DNA of 64,000 bases from Madurella fahalii (lineage: Eukaryota; Ascomycota; Sordariomycetes; Sordariales), in the NCBI GenBank assembly GCA_029876055.1, contig CM056876.1, positions 1,674,001 through 1,738,000 of the forward strand. The letters are read 5' to 3'. Shown here piece after piece: positions 10,630 to 22,900 of the stretch. Numbering within the stretch: the stretch's first letter is position 1; each line of letters opens with the position of its first letter. Below the pieces are notes generated by a model. The model did no database searches, was not told where the DNA came from, and saw nothing but the letters and a program-made list of their open reading frames with translations. The position numbers and the translations under genes are program-made.

Positions 10630-11700
10630 TGTTCTCAAGTTTTTATCCACTGCCCCTCTTTTTTTTCTTATCTTGTTTTCTTCGCATGTCAAGGGGTGGT
10701 TGATGTATGAGACTGGTTGAGGATGAGGTTAGGAATATGGAATTTATTTTGATGTGGGTCCCGCCGCTCTCAGTCACTTGGCAACTCTCTCAACCTATTG
10801 GTACAGTACTTTTTCCTGATCTTACACGTGAGTGAGTACTTACAGATGGGTCTCTTCACAAGATCACAACAGATTAACCGAGCGGTAAACGATTAAAGCT
10901 TATCTAGGGAAAGAGACGTATTCACTCCACGGTTTGTGTCAATGTTGGTTGTGGGTTGTGAGTTTCGCGTCTTTTGCGCCGGGGGACTGAGCTGCGAAGC
11001 TCGGGTGCTCTCAGTAAAGTTAGCCGGCCAATCAGTTATTGGCGGCTTCCGGATTGTTTTGGAGAGAAGAAAAAGACGGAGACAAAGAAATTTATGCCCC
11101 GAGATAAAATCGTCTTTGGCAACTTTCGGAATGTGCGACTTACCAAGCAAAAAGAGCTTGGGAGATATTGGGTCTTTACCCGCGTTGTCTGGCATCACTC
11201 TCTCCTCTAACAACAAATCCTTGGTTGGGTTTCACCCGTTTCTCTTCAGAACCGTAGCAGCCAGCTCCTCCCACTCGGTAACTAGAATGACGGGTGCCAG
11301 ACCTGATAACCGGTGATGAATCAGGAACGGAGAATGCCTGCCGTCACTGCCTTCGACTACATCGTGGGCGCCGTGTATGCGCGGCAGGAGCGCCAACGAA
11401 TGCGTCAGTGAATTTCACTACAACAGCGAGGTCACTCTTGTGACACATCTCTTGTTCAGCATGCCGGACACCCCTAGCTTTCCGTACAAGCCATATCTTG
11501 GACCCGACAGTCACACAGCCAATGAAGCCGCTCCTTCTTCGATGTCTTTGTCAAGTTCTGCCTGACGCCCGATGCCCGAAGCCTTACCGGAGTATGCACA
11601 GGCCTCTCTCCGGGTTTCACTGCATCCAGCAGATTCCAAAAGACACTTATCAATGTCAAAGCCTCGCCAAGTATACCGAGGTACAGCCTAAGCAGCACAT

Positions 11701-12235
11701 TGGGCTTACAGCTTCTGCAGCTTCAAGAAAGCAGCAACACTAATCTCTAGCGGCGACGTCGCTAGAACCATCACCACGCTGTCATGCCTCTTCATAAAGC
11801 CCTTCAAGCTCAGTTGGGGTCAGTTCATCGACGGCAGCAAGCAGATCCGGCACCCCACGGTGGAAGTGATTAAGGTGACGCCGTCCATCGACCTGGTTCT
11901 TAGCCTCGAGACGGAAAAAGAGTCGCAGTATATTGCACAAGAAACTGCACGGCATGGTCCCAGACCTGCTTCTAACCCTGGCTACGCGAAGCGAGGCCCA
12001 GAAGCCCCCACAGCCCCTAGGAGGCCATCCCCTTGGCAGAAAGTCGGGGTTACCAGCAATATCACTGCAATGATTCCATGTAAGTGCTACTAGTCAGCTA
12101 TGCCATGCCCAAAATTGAGGAGATGATGGCTAGGCGACTTTCTGGGGCGAAGTATGCTGAGATGCTGGCCGGGAGACGGAGGGCTTGGGGTGAGGGTACG
12201 TTTGCTTTCATGAGGAGTGCTGGGGGGTATTGAGG
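11701..12235 (+). pseudogene. Coding-like fragment, unrecognised, possibly degenerate
   Basis: A frame open from 11692 to 12093 reads like protein rather than chance sequence, for example VARTITTLSCLFIKPFKLSW and TPSIDLVLSLETEKES. A second block in another frame, at about 12097-12230, also looks coding (MPKIEEMMARRLSGAKYAEM). The two could be exons of a small gene, but no good start codon or splice pair of normal intron length links them; the candidate intron between them would be only about 15 nt. I cannot assign a family. A decayed gene copy is the likeliest reading, with moderate to low confidence. Confidence 0.3.
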
Positions 12236-14263
12236 GGGGAGAAGGCGTTCGATGACAGGGGCCTCTGTTATGGCCATTTATAAAAGATACATCATATCCC
12301 TAGGAATGCAATGGTGGATGTGTATGAGGGGAGAAGGTTTGGGTGGTGTTGAATGTTTGGAGGCCCTCTTTTTCCCGATCCTCCCACAGGGCAGCGAATT
12401 AGCAAGCATGAGTGGTTGTACGAAGAACAAGACATGTTGAATACCACCATTGGTCAGTTAGTTAATGGCCGTAACCCGAGTCTCCGGTGTGGGAAGTGTA
12501 GAACCAACATGCCATCTCCGGACCCGTCCCACTCGGTTCCCACCCCCACAGTTGGAGCTGTCCAATCTCGGAGCGGCCCCACAAGCTACCGCGCCGCCAG
12601 TCTGCCCTGCGATCTTGGCGGGTTGGGAGGCCTCCTTGTACAGTACGTACCCCAACTTCTGTTTTTGGTATTTGAGCAGAGCAACCAAATTTCAGATTTC
12701 CAAGTTGAGCCAATCACAACCTGCAGTATGCGTCAGTAGCAGTCGGGCGCCGCTCACCTCACCACTTTCTTTGTGGACAATACATTCCGTGGCCGCTGAC
12801 AGGACAATTTTGGTGATGAGGGATGCACTCGCAACGAAGCCGGACTTTTGGCACCAAGGGTTACTGCATATAAGATGGATTCGGTGACGAAGGTCCCGGT
12901 TGCTGTGGTTGCACGACTGTTATAATTGTCTCTAGTCTCTTGTTGCGACACCGGAGTTTATTTACCCTGTTGTTGCCATCAAAGGACGGGACCAAGCCGG
13001 ATCATGACGCAGGTCGTTCCACTCGGAAACAAGCTGTCGTCGCTTATCGATGTAGAGACCCCTGAAGCTCTCCACAGCGGGTTTTGGGAAGCTCCAGCGT
13101 AGTTGGGGACGATGGCCTGCACTTTCGTCATGCTGCATACATGAAGTAGGTATCCATACTTCACAATGTATATATGCATCGGCGAGGACCGTAGGCCTCA
13201 TCGACGGCCGCCCCGTGGCTTCTTACATAGTTGGAGCGAGTTTCAAAGTTGAGCAACCGCGCCAACACAGGGTAACAGCCTTTCTTGGCAATATAAGTAT
13301 CTACGGCACGGGCGGACGATGGCTATTTGAATCGAAGCGCGCAGTTCGGATAAGTACCACACATGGGAACACAGGGAAAAGCGCAACCTTCAAAAACCGC
13401 TCGGGAAACAAAGACATCTGCACTTCACTTCTTCATTTACGCCATAGCCACACTTGGCGCCGCCATCCACGACCCCTCGGATTCTGAATAATCGCGCTTG
13501 GGAGGCCGGAAGGAAGCCTGTGGTGACGTGGTAAGTTTCTGCATGGGGGTGCGAGTTCGGCGCTGCTCACTCTCCATCCTCCCCTCCCCGCGGTGTGTTG
13601 CTTATGGAGAAGGAAGGAGTCGATGGTGGACGATGGTGGCAGAGGTATTGCAACGGCCGGGATGGATTTTTGTCAGTTTTACATGGCGGACAAACAGACA
13701 ACAGACAACAGACGCTAGACAAACAAGCGCTCTCTCGCTAACTTTTAACGTTTACCAAGGGGGATCGCAACGAACCAGGGTGTTGGGCCAAATTCCTTCT
13801 TATCCGGATCTGGTCACCCCACCTTTGTTCTGCCGGGACAACGGTGGTTTGAGCATATCTCGTTCGCCCCGTTTCTTCCTGAGTCGTGGCATACAGTACC
13901 TAGGGCGCCGAGATTGCAACCCCGATATTTCGGTACATTTCTACCCTACCTTCGAGCTACCCAGTGCGACCTTTAAAAACGGTCGTGTTGTCGCCATGTG
14001 TGAGTAGCTACTCCTCTCCCGGTCTCCCTTCCCTCTTCCACTCGCCGCCCCTAAGCCCGCGGCGTCCCATCCTCCCAACGGCAGAGTTTCGTGTCAATCC
14101 TCCGCCGTCTTGGTCTGTGCGAGCGGCGTCGGCAGGGCCGCCCTCGGATGTACAGTACCTATCTATCCCTTGGATCTAAACACTGTACCTCCAACGCTTC
14201 AGAAATGAGTGTTCCCAGCCGCGCCAACCTAGACTACTGCACACCTCTCGAATCTGGACAGCC

Positions 14264-15884
14264 ATGGGCGAAGAAGGCTTGGGCAACGGCTTAACGCGCT
14301 TTGCAGTCAACATCAAAACCCGAGATCATCTGCGCCGCGCTGGAACCGGCCACAGCCACGCCAACGGCAACGCCAACGGCTACGTCGCCGAGCGCAACAT
14401 GGACGATGAAGAGAGCCCACTGCTGGGGCCCCGGCATGTCGCCTCGCGCCTCTCCGTGCACCCCGACTCCGGTTTCTGGCGCCACCTCCTCCTGAACCCC
14501 CACAGCAGCCCCGGCACCGATAGTCCGAATCCGTTTATCCGATGGCCCGCGCACGTCTGGAACGTGACCAAAGTCACTCTGTTTAGCTGTACGTTTCCAA
14601 TAATCGTCATGATGATGACGATGATGATGGCGGTGAGGAGCCGCCAGCCTCCAAAAATGTCTCCTAATCCGAATTGCAGCGTGGATCAATCTTCTCCTCG
14701 TCTTCGTCCCGCTAGGTATTGTTGCTGGCCAGCGGGAATGGGGCGCCGCCTGGGTATTCTCTCTCAATTTCGTCGCCATCATCCCGCTGGCCGCCGTCCT
14801 CTCGTTTGCCACCGAGGAGATTGCGCACCGGCTGGGTGAGACACTTGGAGGCCTGGTGAATGCCACTTTCGGAAACGCAGTCGAGCTGATCGTAGGTGTC
14901 TCCCGCGTGTCTATCTGCGATGGTGTATATCAAAGGTTGACACATCGCTACAGGTCAGCATTGTTGCGCTGCTCGCAGGCGAGATTGAGGTCGTCCAGGC
15001 GTCTATGCTGGGCTCCATCCTCTCCAATCTGCTTCTTGTGATGGGCATGTGCTTCCTACTAGGCGGCGTCTACAACATGCGCGATGCCCAGGGTAACGGC
15101 ACCGAACAGAGCTTCTCACAGGGCACCGCCCAGACGACGTGCTCGCTCATGGCGCTCTCGTCGGCCTCGCTGATCCTCCCGGCCGCGCTCTACAACGTAC
15201 TGAACCAGGCCGCTGAGGACCACAAGCAGGCTAGTATCCTAGTCCTCTCTCGCGGCACCTCGATTATCCTGCTCTTCCTGTACTGCCTGTACCTATATTT
15301 CGCCCTGCGCACGCACAAAAAGTTATTTGAGCCCGAGGCGCAGAGCGGCGGGGGTGAAGGCGATGAACACGAGCCCGTGTTGGGTCCGTGGTCGGCCGCG
15401 CTCGTGCTTGTGGTGACGACGCTGGTTATCTCTGTGTGCGCCGATTACATGGTTGACAGTATCGACGCCCTGGTGGCCACGGGCAAGATCAGCAAGACGT
15501 TTATCGGTTTGATCTTGATCCCCATTGTCGGGAACGCAGCCGAGCATGTCACGGCCTGCGTGGTCGCCGTCAAGAACAAGATGGACCTGGCCATGGGGGT
15601 TGCCATCGGGTCAAGCATCCAGATTGCACTTCTTGTGACGCCGGCGCTGGTCATGCTTGGCTGGGCCATTGGTCAGCCCATGACGCTCAACTTCGGGTCG
15701 CGTGAGTTCATGCTTTCAGCTTGGGCACGGCATTGAACCATCACTAACTCTACGTCGCTTTAGTTGAGACTATTGCGTTCGCCCTCTCAGTCTTCGTCGT
15801 CATCTATACCGTTCAAGACGGCAAGTCCAACTACCTCGAAGGCGCAATGGTACGTAGCTCGACCCGAGCTCTGGTGTCGCCTCC

Positions 15885-15943
<59 letters not shown>

Positions 15944-16041
15944 TAACCATCTTTGTACTCGCACAGCTCCTCGGCCTTTACGTTATTATTGCACTTGCCT
16001 TCTGGGCAAGCCCGGCCGATTCTCTCGGCGGCAAGCCTTGA
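14264..16041 (+). CDS. cax: Vacuolar Ca2+/H+ exchanger (CAX family)
   Basis: CaCA-superfamily cation/proton antiporter that loads Ca2+ into the vacuole using the proton gradient. Exons are 14264-14588, 14680-14891, 14954-15701, 15764-15849 and 15967-16041, giving 481 residues. A hydrophilic N-terminus with a DDEESPLLG motif (acidic dileucine-like, common on vacuolar proteins) precedes about eleven hydrophobic helices. The two inverted alpha repeats are clear: GNAVELIVSIVAL with GEIEVVQASMLGSILSNLLL in the first half, and GNAAEHVTACVVAVKNKMDL with GVAIGSSIQIALLV in the second, including the Glu residues that bind Ca2+. Between the halves is an acidic loop (GGGEGDEHEP). The start at 14264 was chosen because an ATG at 14204 is out of frame and stops soon. 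The last intron (15850-15966) is odd: it carries (CAG)19 and is stop-free in frame. Confidence 0.93.
15886..15942 (+). repeat. (CAG)19 trinucleotide repeat in intron 4 of the Ca2+/H+ exchanger
   Basis: Nineteen uninterrupted CAG units lie between the donor at 15850 and the accepted acceptor at 15966. The repeat phase equals the reading phase of the flanking exons, so each unit is both a glutamine codon and a potential in-frame 3' splice site. Confidence 0.95.
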
Positions 16042-17936
16042 ATTCTGACTCTAGCGCACTGATTGTTGATCGATTCGACACCCATACATTCACGCATACA
16101 TATCCGAGATACCACTCCACCCCCGAGCCGGGTCTTTCTTTTTCTTTTCACCCTCCCATTTCCAACCCAGTTTCCTTTAGAACCCGTTGATCCCAGTAAT
16201 CCTTGTGTGTGTACAATAGATATCACTATATTTTATGAAGGGCTGCTCAAAGCAGAAGTAGGGAGGCGAATTCTGGCTTACCAAGGAGATGTTCGTTAGT
16301 TGGTTCACAAGATCGACTCGCAAAAAATGTACTACTAGTGGACAAAGCTGGTGTTACATGATGCTTGCGCCAGATGTCATGCCTATGCACGACTAATCTC
16401 GCTGTCTCCCTCCTCCCGGTGCCGATCGGCAAGTTCCCCTATGCGTACCATTTACGAAGTCGAGAGAGTTTGTAGTTGACCACGGGGTATGGAGCTCAGA
16501 CGGGGTCACGATGTGCCAGCTGGGTGGAATCTGTCAGGAACGGTTTGGATACGTCAAGGGGTGACATCGGAATCATGTAACCAACCTTGGCTGAAAAGGA
16601 CACATCAGGGCCTGCCTCCAGCCGTTGCAGTCGGTCTGCGACACCTTATCGAGGTAGGGTAAATAACAAGTGGGGGAAATTAGGTTAGCTAAGGTACTAG
16701 AAATCCAGTGAGCATCCCATGCCGCCTACCGCATGCAACACATGAGACTGCTTTACCATGACCCCACCTCACTGTCTTTTCACACTACACGTATGCTTTG
16801 CAAACATCACATCAGTAACCAGTGTCCGAGGGGCGGCCATGGACTGGACCGGCGACTGCAGTCATGACTGATCGCCGACGCTAGAGCCTCACCATTACTA
16901 CACTTATATCACGAGCGAAGATGGTATTGCCAAAGTCAAATCATCTTTCATACACGCTTTTGATCATCATTATATTGCTGTAAATTCTCAAGGGGAGGGG
17001 AAACAATACGCATCACCAACCAATGCAGCGTGCTGATTTAGGTGGGTGGCCAGAGCGGGTACCCAAACCCACCAACAACTCGTCCTTCCGCGCCGGTCCG
17101 GACAAACTCAACACACAGGACATACCAAAGGACGCACTCTGCAGCACAGTGCCGCGTAGAACTTCGAGAAAGCCCCGTATTCTGGTGAGCCGTCAAGCTC
17201 GAGAAGCGGTGGAGGGCACTCACAGACACAGCTCTCTCCAATACCGTCCTTAAGAGTATGGGTATTTACCGAGCATCTGAACGCGATATGGATGATCCGA
17301 GTGCTTTGGATGCCTGGCCCGTCTTCTTCTGGCCGCTTGAGGATGCTGTCGGGCCACAGACAGCCGTTACCGACGAGTGAGAGAGTAGCCGGTACTACCG
17401 CCCGGATGAAGCTAAATACACGGGACGTACACACTGTTCTGTGACGGTGGAAAGGCTGTCTGTGATTTCTATTAGTCCGAAGCGGGTCCATGTTGCTATG
17501 TGTGGTGTTAGTTTCTGGTAAGCGGTTGGCAGGCAGTTCGATATATTATAAGCACGATGTCAAGGTACCGGTCGTCTTTCTCTTGGATGTGTATTTCCCA
17601 GATGATTCTGCATCGGTATGGGAACCTAACGTGTGCCTGCGCAACAGACAAATGCGGCAAGACAAACTTAACTCAGGTAAGAGACAACAACATGATTTCA
17701 ATTCAACAACTGTCAAACAACAGGACTGCTTCTTCCGAGATAGATGCCCGCAAGCCAAGCCAAGCCAACTCAAGCCCGCCCCTTGAACACCGTTTAGTTA
17801 GTTTGTTTAAGAACCACCCCGAATTTTGTTTTCCACGCCATCCCCCACCTTCCTTCCTGCCGGGCATGCATGCTTCGAATGCTCCATGTTTCCCCGCCCC
17901 CCGTCCGTGGAAAGAAACGAATCAAAAGAGAGAAAG

Positions 17937-17981
<45 letters not shown>

Positions 17982-18489
17982 GGCAGCCATGCTATTCACT
18001 ACAACAAGATATGTTTCCCGAGAAATACCATCCATAGCCAGAGAGAGGGGGAGAAACACAGCTCAAAGGGACCACCCGTGTAAACACCCCAGCCAATCCG
18101 GTCCAGTCCAGTCTAATCATGGAAGCGAAAGGAAAAGCGAAATGGGAAAGAGAAAGAGAAAATGGCCGCGTTCGTCTGGCAGAGGAGGTAGGGAGAATAT
18201 GACAAGGGCGCCGCCATGCCATATGTTCGCTGCTGCTGCCGCCCGCCGTCCACATCATTAATGTAGCCCACGCCGGTCCAGACCGTCTTTATTATTGTAA
18301 GAAATAACACACAAGGACCAATGTTTTTCCCAGCCCTAACATGCAGATTATTTGGTTTGGTTGTTGATTTTGTTGGTTGTCGTTAAGAACCGCTGACTAT
18401 TATTATCTCGCTGAAGAGTAAACAACGAAAATCCCGAGTGATCGCGATACCTGTCTAGAAAATGAGAGTCGTGTCGGATCGTGCCGTAG
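16042..18489. other. Convergent intergenic region, 2.4 kb
   Basis: It separates the 3' ends of the Ca2+/H+ exchanger (plus) and the C2H2 regulator (minus). It should hold both 3' UTRs. A long GA microsatellite is present near 17.95 kb. No gene, tRNA or mobile element is supported. Confidence 0.5.
17941..17979. repeat. (GA)n microsatellite
   Basis: About nineteen uninterrupted GA units, preceded by a purine-rich lead-in (17920-17940). It lies in noncoding sequence downstream of both flanking genes. Confidence 0.95.
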
Positions 18490-19950
18490 CTACTGAGCAT
18501 TTGCCCACAGCTCCCTCTGCTGGGCCTTGGCATCGTACGAGGACGAGCCCGGCTCCGTGCTCCCCGGCCGCCTGACTGCCGCAGCGCTGTTGTAGAACAT
18601 CTGACCCATCTGGCCCATTGGGGTGCCTGTCGGGTATGACTCGGGATCCGGATACACGTACCCGTTGCCATTAGGGCTCTGAGTGGGAGAACCGACCGGC
18701 CCGGGTGAGGCCCATCCGACGCTGCCAATGTGCGGACTCCCAGCAGCGCTACCGGGACCTTGTTGATGTTGTTCAATGCTAGGCTCGAGTGTCTGAGGCG
18801 GAACATAGCCAGTAGGGTGCGACGTAGGCCGGACGCCGTTGTTGAAGCCCGAAGATGTTGTGGACGCCGGGCTGCCGACGTGGACGTCGCCGCGCAGATG
18901 CGGGGGAATCGAGTTGTTGCTTAGATACTGCATGTTGTTCATACCGGCCAGCTCGGCGCTCGGCGACATGGACATGGTGCGTTGCGCAGGGGATGGAGTA
19001 GTGAGGGGAGAACCGGGATTCGACGCCTGCTCGCTCTCCGACCGTGACTTGGTTCTAGCAGCCGCAGCCGCAGCGGCACTCGCGCCTTGGGCCAAGGCCT
19101 CAGCCCGCGCCCGAGCCGAGTCTTCGACTGTGCCGACATGGTGGTTCTGGTGCCTGGTGAGGGTTGTGCGGCGTGTGAAGGTCTTCTGGCAGTCCGCATA
19201 GGGGCACTTGTACGGCCGTTTTCCTGAGTGGATCCTGCGGTGGCGAGCCAAAGAGCTGCTATCACTAAAGGGCTATAACCACACAGGTTAGCGGTATTAT
19301 CTAGTGCATCGACGTTCAGTTTGCTCACCTTGCCACATCGTTCACACCTGTGAGGCTTCTCGCCGGTGTGCACGCGCTGATGGACCGTGAGAGCAGACCG
19401 TTGGATGAACTGCTTGCCGCAACCTGGGTAATCGCAGACGTGCGGTCGGACGCCGCTATGGATGCGCTCTATCTTCCATGTTAACTGAGACCAACACCAC
19501 TTTGACCGAGCATGACGTACCGTGGCGAGCAAGATCGCTTCGCCGTGCAAAAGGCTTTGCGCAGGTGCTGCAAGGGAAAGCCTTCAGTGGCGGCTGGGGT
19601 GCCGGCGCCTCTTGCTTAAAGCCGCCCGGAGGCATACCGGTCACGACATTCGGCGGCATGCCAGGCATACCCATGGGCGCGGGCGCCATATTGGCGCTGG
19701 GCACAGCCGACAGCGGGACTGCTCCCATGGCAGTAGGGGAAGGGTACGATGTATTCATCGGTCCCGAGTACCTCGAGTGCTCAGAGCCGTGAGGCGAGTT
19801 GGGTCGGTCGAGGGGGAGCAGGGGGTGTTGGGCTTGGGGTGCCTGTTGTTCGGGCGTTGCACCTTGGGGTTGTGCACCAGCTGCCGCACCCTTGGTGTTG
19901 AGGACATTGCCGATGCCCATGGCACCGGTCGCGGATGGCGATTGCGACAT
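18490..19950 (-). CDS. C2H2 zinc-finger transcription regulator with four tandem fingers
   Basis: A nuclear DNA-binding protein. Exons 19950-19521, 19468-19329 and 19272-18490 encode 450 residues. Residues 1-120 are Pro/Met/Gly/Ala-rich and disordered. Four C2H2 fingers follow at about 122-240, starting FPCSTCAKPFARRSDLARH, HVCDYPGCGKQFIQRSALTV, HRCERCGKPFSDSSSLARH and YKCPYADCQKTFTRRTTLTR. They are joined by TGEKP-like or SGKRP-like linkers, as in sequence-specific binders. Both introns fall within the finger array; splicing restores a His-Glu-Arg-Ile-His linker at the first and CGKPFSDSS at the second. The C-terminal 200 residues are Ser/Pro/Gly-rich with a poly-Ala run (about residues 255-263). 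No family symbol is assigned because similar four-finger proteins are numerous in fungi. Its upstream region is unusually long, typical for regulatory genes. Confidence 0.9.
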
Positions 19951-22900
19951 CCTAAATCTCTCTCTTGGCGTCGACGGGGGAAAAATGATCCTTTCAAAGC
20001 CCCTATGCCAGGATTAAGTCGCTAAAAGATGACGGTCAGCAAAATAGATCGCCAGTAGATTTTAGCGGTGAGCGGTCCGAAAGCAGCTGACCAGCGATCC
20101 ATCCAAGAATTTCCGAAGGATGATTGGTACTCGAGAAAGCCAGAGACCTTTTCTACTATAACGGCATTACGGGCATGGTCCTGCCCGAGCGAATCAAGTA
20201 TCCCTGGCAGTACTCGTCCCCATGCCCGATGATGAAAGACGGAGGAAAGAAAAGAAAAAGCGAGAAGGGATGCGGGGTTGACGAGAAGTGAAAATTTCAT
20301 ACCTCAGGTATAAGAAGCCCCAGAAATTCGGAAGGGGAGCTTCGCTCGTCAGGAAAGTTCTAGGACGTAGCTCTTAAAGCCGACTCCCCCAGGCTTCTTG
20401 AGCTATTGAGGTCGGTTGCGAAGGTGTTGTCGTTGAGCCGTGCACGGTTCAGGTAGGCTTCTGTGCTCGAGAGCAGGATGCTGAATGCACAAGACGCCCT
20501 GACCACAATGCGTCCGTTTAAGTTGACGACCTCGAGCTTGGCCGAAGCCACGGTGGGGGTTTTCGCGCTACTTTGCCCACACCCCTCGAACTGGTGCTCA
20601 AGAAAATAGCCCCGTCTGCCTGCGACACGAGTTTTCGCGGCGGAGGGTGCTGCCAAAATTTTTTGCTGGCTTTAGAACGGGAAAGGAAACTCTGAATCGC
20701 AGCGACCCAGGTCGGAGGAATTTCAGTGCCAAACTCGAGTGGGTCCTTCGGCAGATAGAGCAGCTGCTAACCCTGCGTCAACAGTAGAGCTTCTATCCCA
20801 ATGACGGATCGACCGAGATGACTCTGCGATGTGTCTCTAGAGAAAAACCCAAGACAAAGACTGCGGTGTTTCAGCCCTCCGGGTTCCAGCAGCCCGGATC
20901 GGTGCCTGCTCGCAGTCTCCAGATCCTGTGCCCGATCGCTGTGTTGTCCGACCAGTGTCGGTGGTCCCGGCAAATCCGGGACGCGTTGCAATGCTACGCT
21001 TCGCTGCTCAAGAGATCCTCTTATCGCTGTCGCTCAGTGGCTGAGCCGTCGATTCGTCTATGTCGATGCCGTAGGACTGAGCCGTCTCGAACGTCACGGA
21101 AGGGTCTAACTAGCTCTATGTTCTTTGTTAGCCTCTCGCGTGATCGGTGCAATGTAAAGAACTACGTCGCGTGCATCGTGACGTGATGAGAAGACGGATG
21201 AGATGGTTTGTGCTCTTGGGCAGAACGACACGACATGTGATGCTGACTGGAAGTCGGGGCAAGGGGGTTGGCGTGGTTGTCTGAATCGGTTGCCTCGAAC
21301 GGCCCCGTCAAGCATATGCGCCAAATGGGTATCATGATGCTCGTCCACACGCAGATGAAGTGACGGACTCGGGCACGGAACGGCCCGTAAAATAGGCCAG
21401 GCGAAGGGAGTGCGCAACGAATGCAAACGCGATCAAGCCACGCATTAAGCTCGAGCGTGACAAGGCGCCGTTTGGGTAGTGACACCTTGTTTGAAATGGC
21501 ATGCTCGGTTGGCAGCACGTCCCCGGCCAGCACTGGTGTTTTTGAGATCCGTGTGTTGAAGGTTACGTACCGATGTTTTTCGATGTAGCCCGGGGGTGCG
21601 CGAGTCGGCGCGGATGACGTCGAAGCAACGAGGCGATGGGAAACAAAACGAGAACCACAATGAATCTCGTTCCGGATTGTTTGACGTGATGGAGGTGGAA
21701 GAACTTGACGGAGCGATCGATGGGGGGGACCACAAACCTGTGGATGAGGTTCTGGCCGGGAGGACCGTCAAAAATAATAGCAAAAAAGAAAATAACGGCT
21801 CGGCGCTGGTGAGGATCCTCAGTGAATTGGGAGTACTGGGGCAGGAAAGCCGTACTGGGGCAAAGGTGCAGGGGCCGGTTGAAACGAACGGTGAACAGGC
21901 TGGGGCCGGGGTACCCACGCCATGTGCGGGTCCGCGTTGCAATTGCCCTACCTGATACTGTCCGTGCAGCGGGGTACTTAAGATTCGCAGATGCCGTTAC
22001 GCTAATTCAAGTACCGGTCACGAAGCACGCTAACCTTGATGATTTCGGTTGGGTGGAGTATCTACCAAATTTGTCCACGAATTCTCCGTTCCAGATGCGC
22101 CGCGAGGCTCGCACAACATGACAAGTCGGGTTCGAGATGAATAACGGTAAAAGCACCGGGCAGGAAACCTTTTCAAGAGACCAGTGTGTCCGAGCATTGA
22201 ACACGCGTGCATCACCCTCACGCGTCTAGATGGTCTTTGGCTAGCCTGATGGTAAGGTTGGATGCTCACTCTGCCGACCGTTCCCACTGGTGTGGTGAAG
22301 AGGATGGGGACGAACCCAACAGAGATGAACAACGGGTCTACATGGCTAAATCTCCAACGCTCAGCCGGCGGCTTCACAACCCTAGTCCTATAATATGACA
22401 ATCACAACACCTCTGGCCCATACCACTCTCGCACGTAGGCATACCGGGTGTGCCAACAGACAGAGCGCATCTGCAAGCAGCCGGCCCTAAACAAAGAGGG
22501 AGAAACGACGAGGCTGATACGATTTCGGCTTGTGTTTCAAAGCTGCCTGCTCTTGCAATCGGGCTTTTCTGTCAAACCCCGCAATGCAGCCGCGGAATAC
22601 GCGCTAGTGTCCCGTGACTGACCTGTGTCAGCCCGATCGGTACTGCGTTGAGGGTGATCCATAGCAAGTATACAGATGGAAGTGGTGTCTTAATATGTCC
22701 GTGCGGGCGCTGAACGGCAGGGATGCTTACACCACCATGCCGGTGGCTGCTTGTCAGGTACGAAACAGTCCATCATGTTTGCCTCCTACCAGCCTCGAAC
22801 CCTTGAACCCTCGAACCCTCGAGCTCTTAGACCCTCCTTGCGACCGGGCGCTAAGGTCAGCCACCCAATGCGGGCCGATTGCCCTAGGTCACTAAATATC

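Larger units (their letters stand above)
10595..14263. other. Gene-poor region, 3.7 kb
   Basis: It lies between the divergent DHCR24-like gene and the Ca2+/H+ exchanger. Apart from the coding-like fragment near 11.7-12.2 kb, I find no open frame with family resemblance and no tRNA or 5S rRNA. Both ends should contain promoter sequence. Confidence 0.5.

Noticed and set aside
9116..10720. 534-codon plus-strand open frame opposite the DHCR24-like gene
   Set aside because: Antisense shadow of a GC-rich coding exon; Arg/Leu/His-rich with no domain.
17557..18261. 234-codon frame running through the GA microsatellite
   Set aside because: Its Arg-Glu stretch is simply the translated microsatellite; flanks are not protein-like.
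22795..22830. AACCCTCG-like units as an interstitial telomere repeat
   Set aside because: Units are too few and do not match TTAGGG/CCCTAA exactly.
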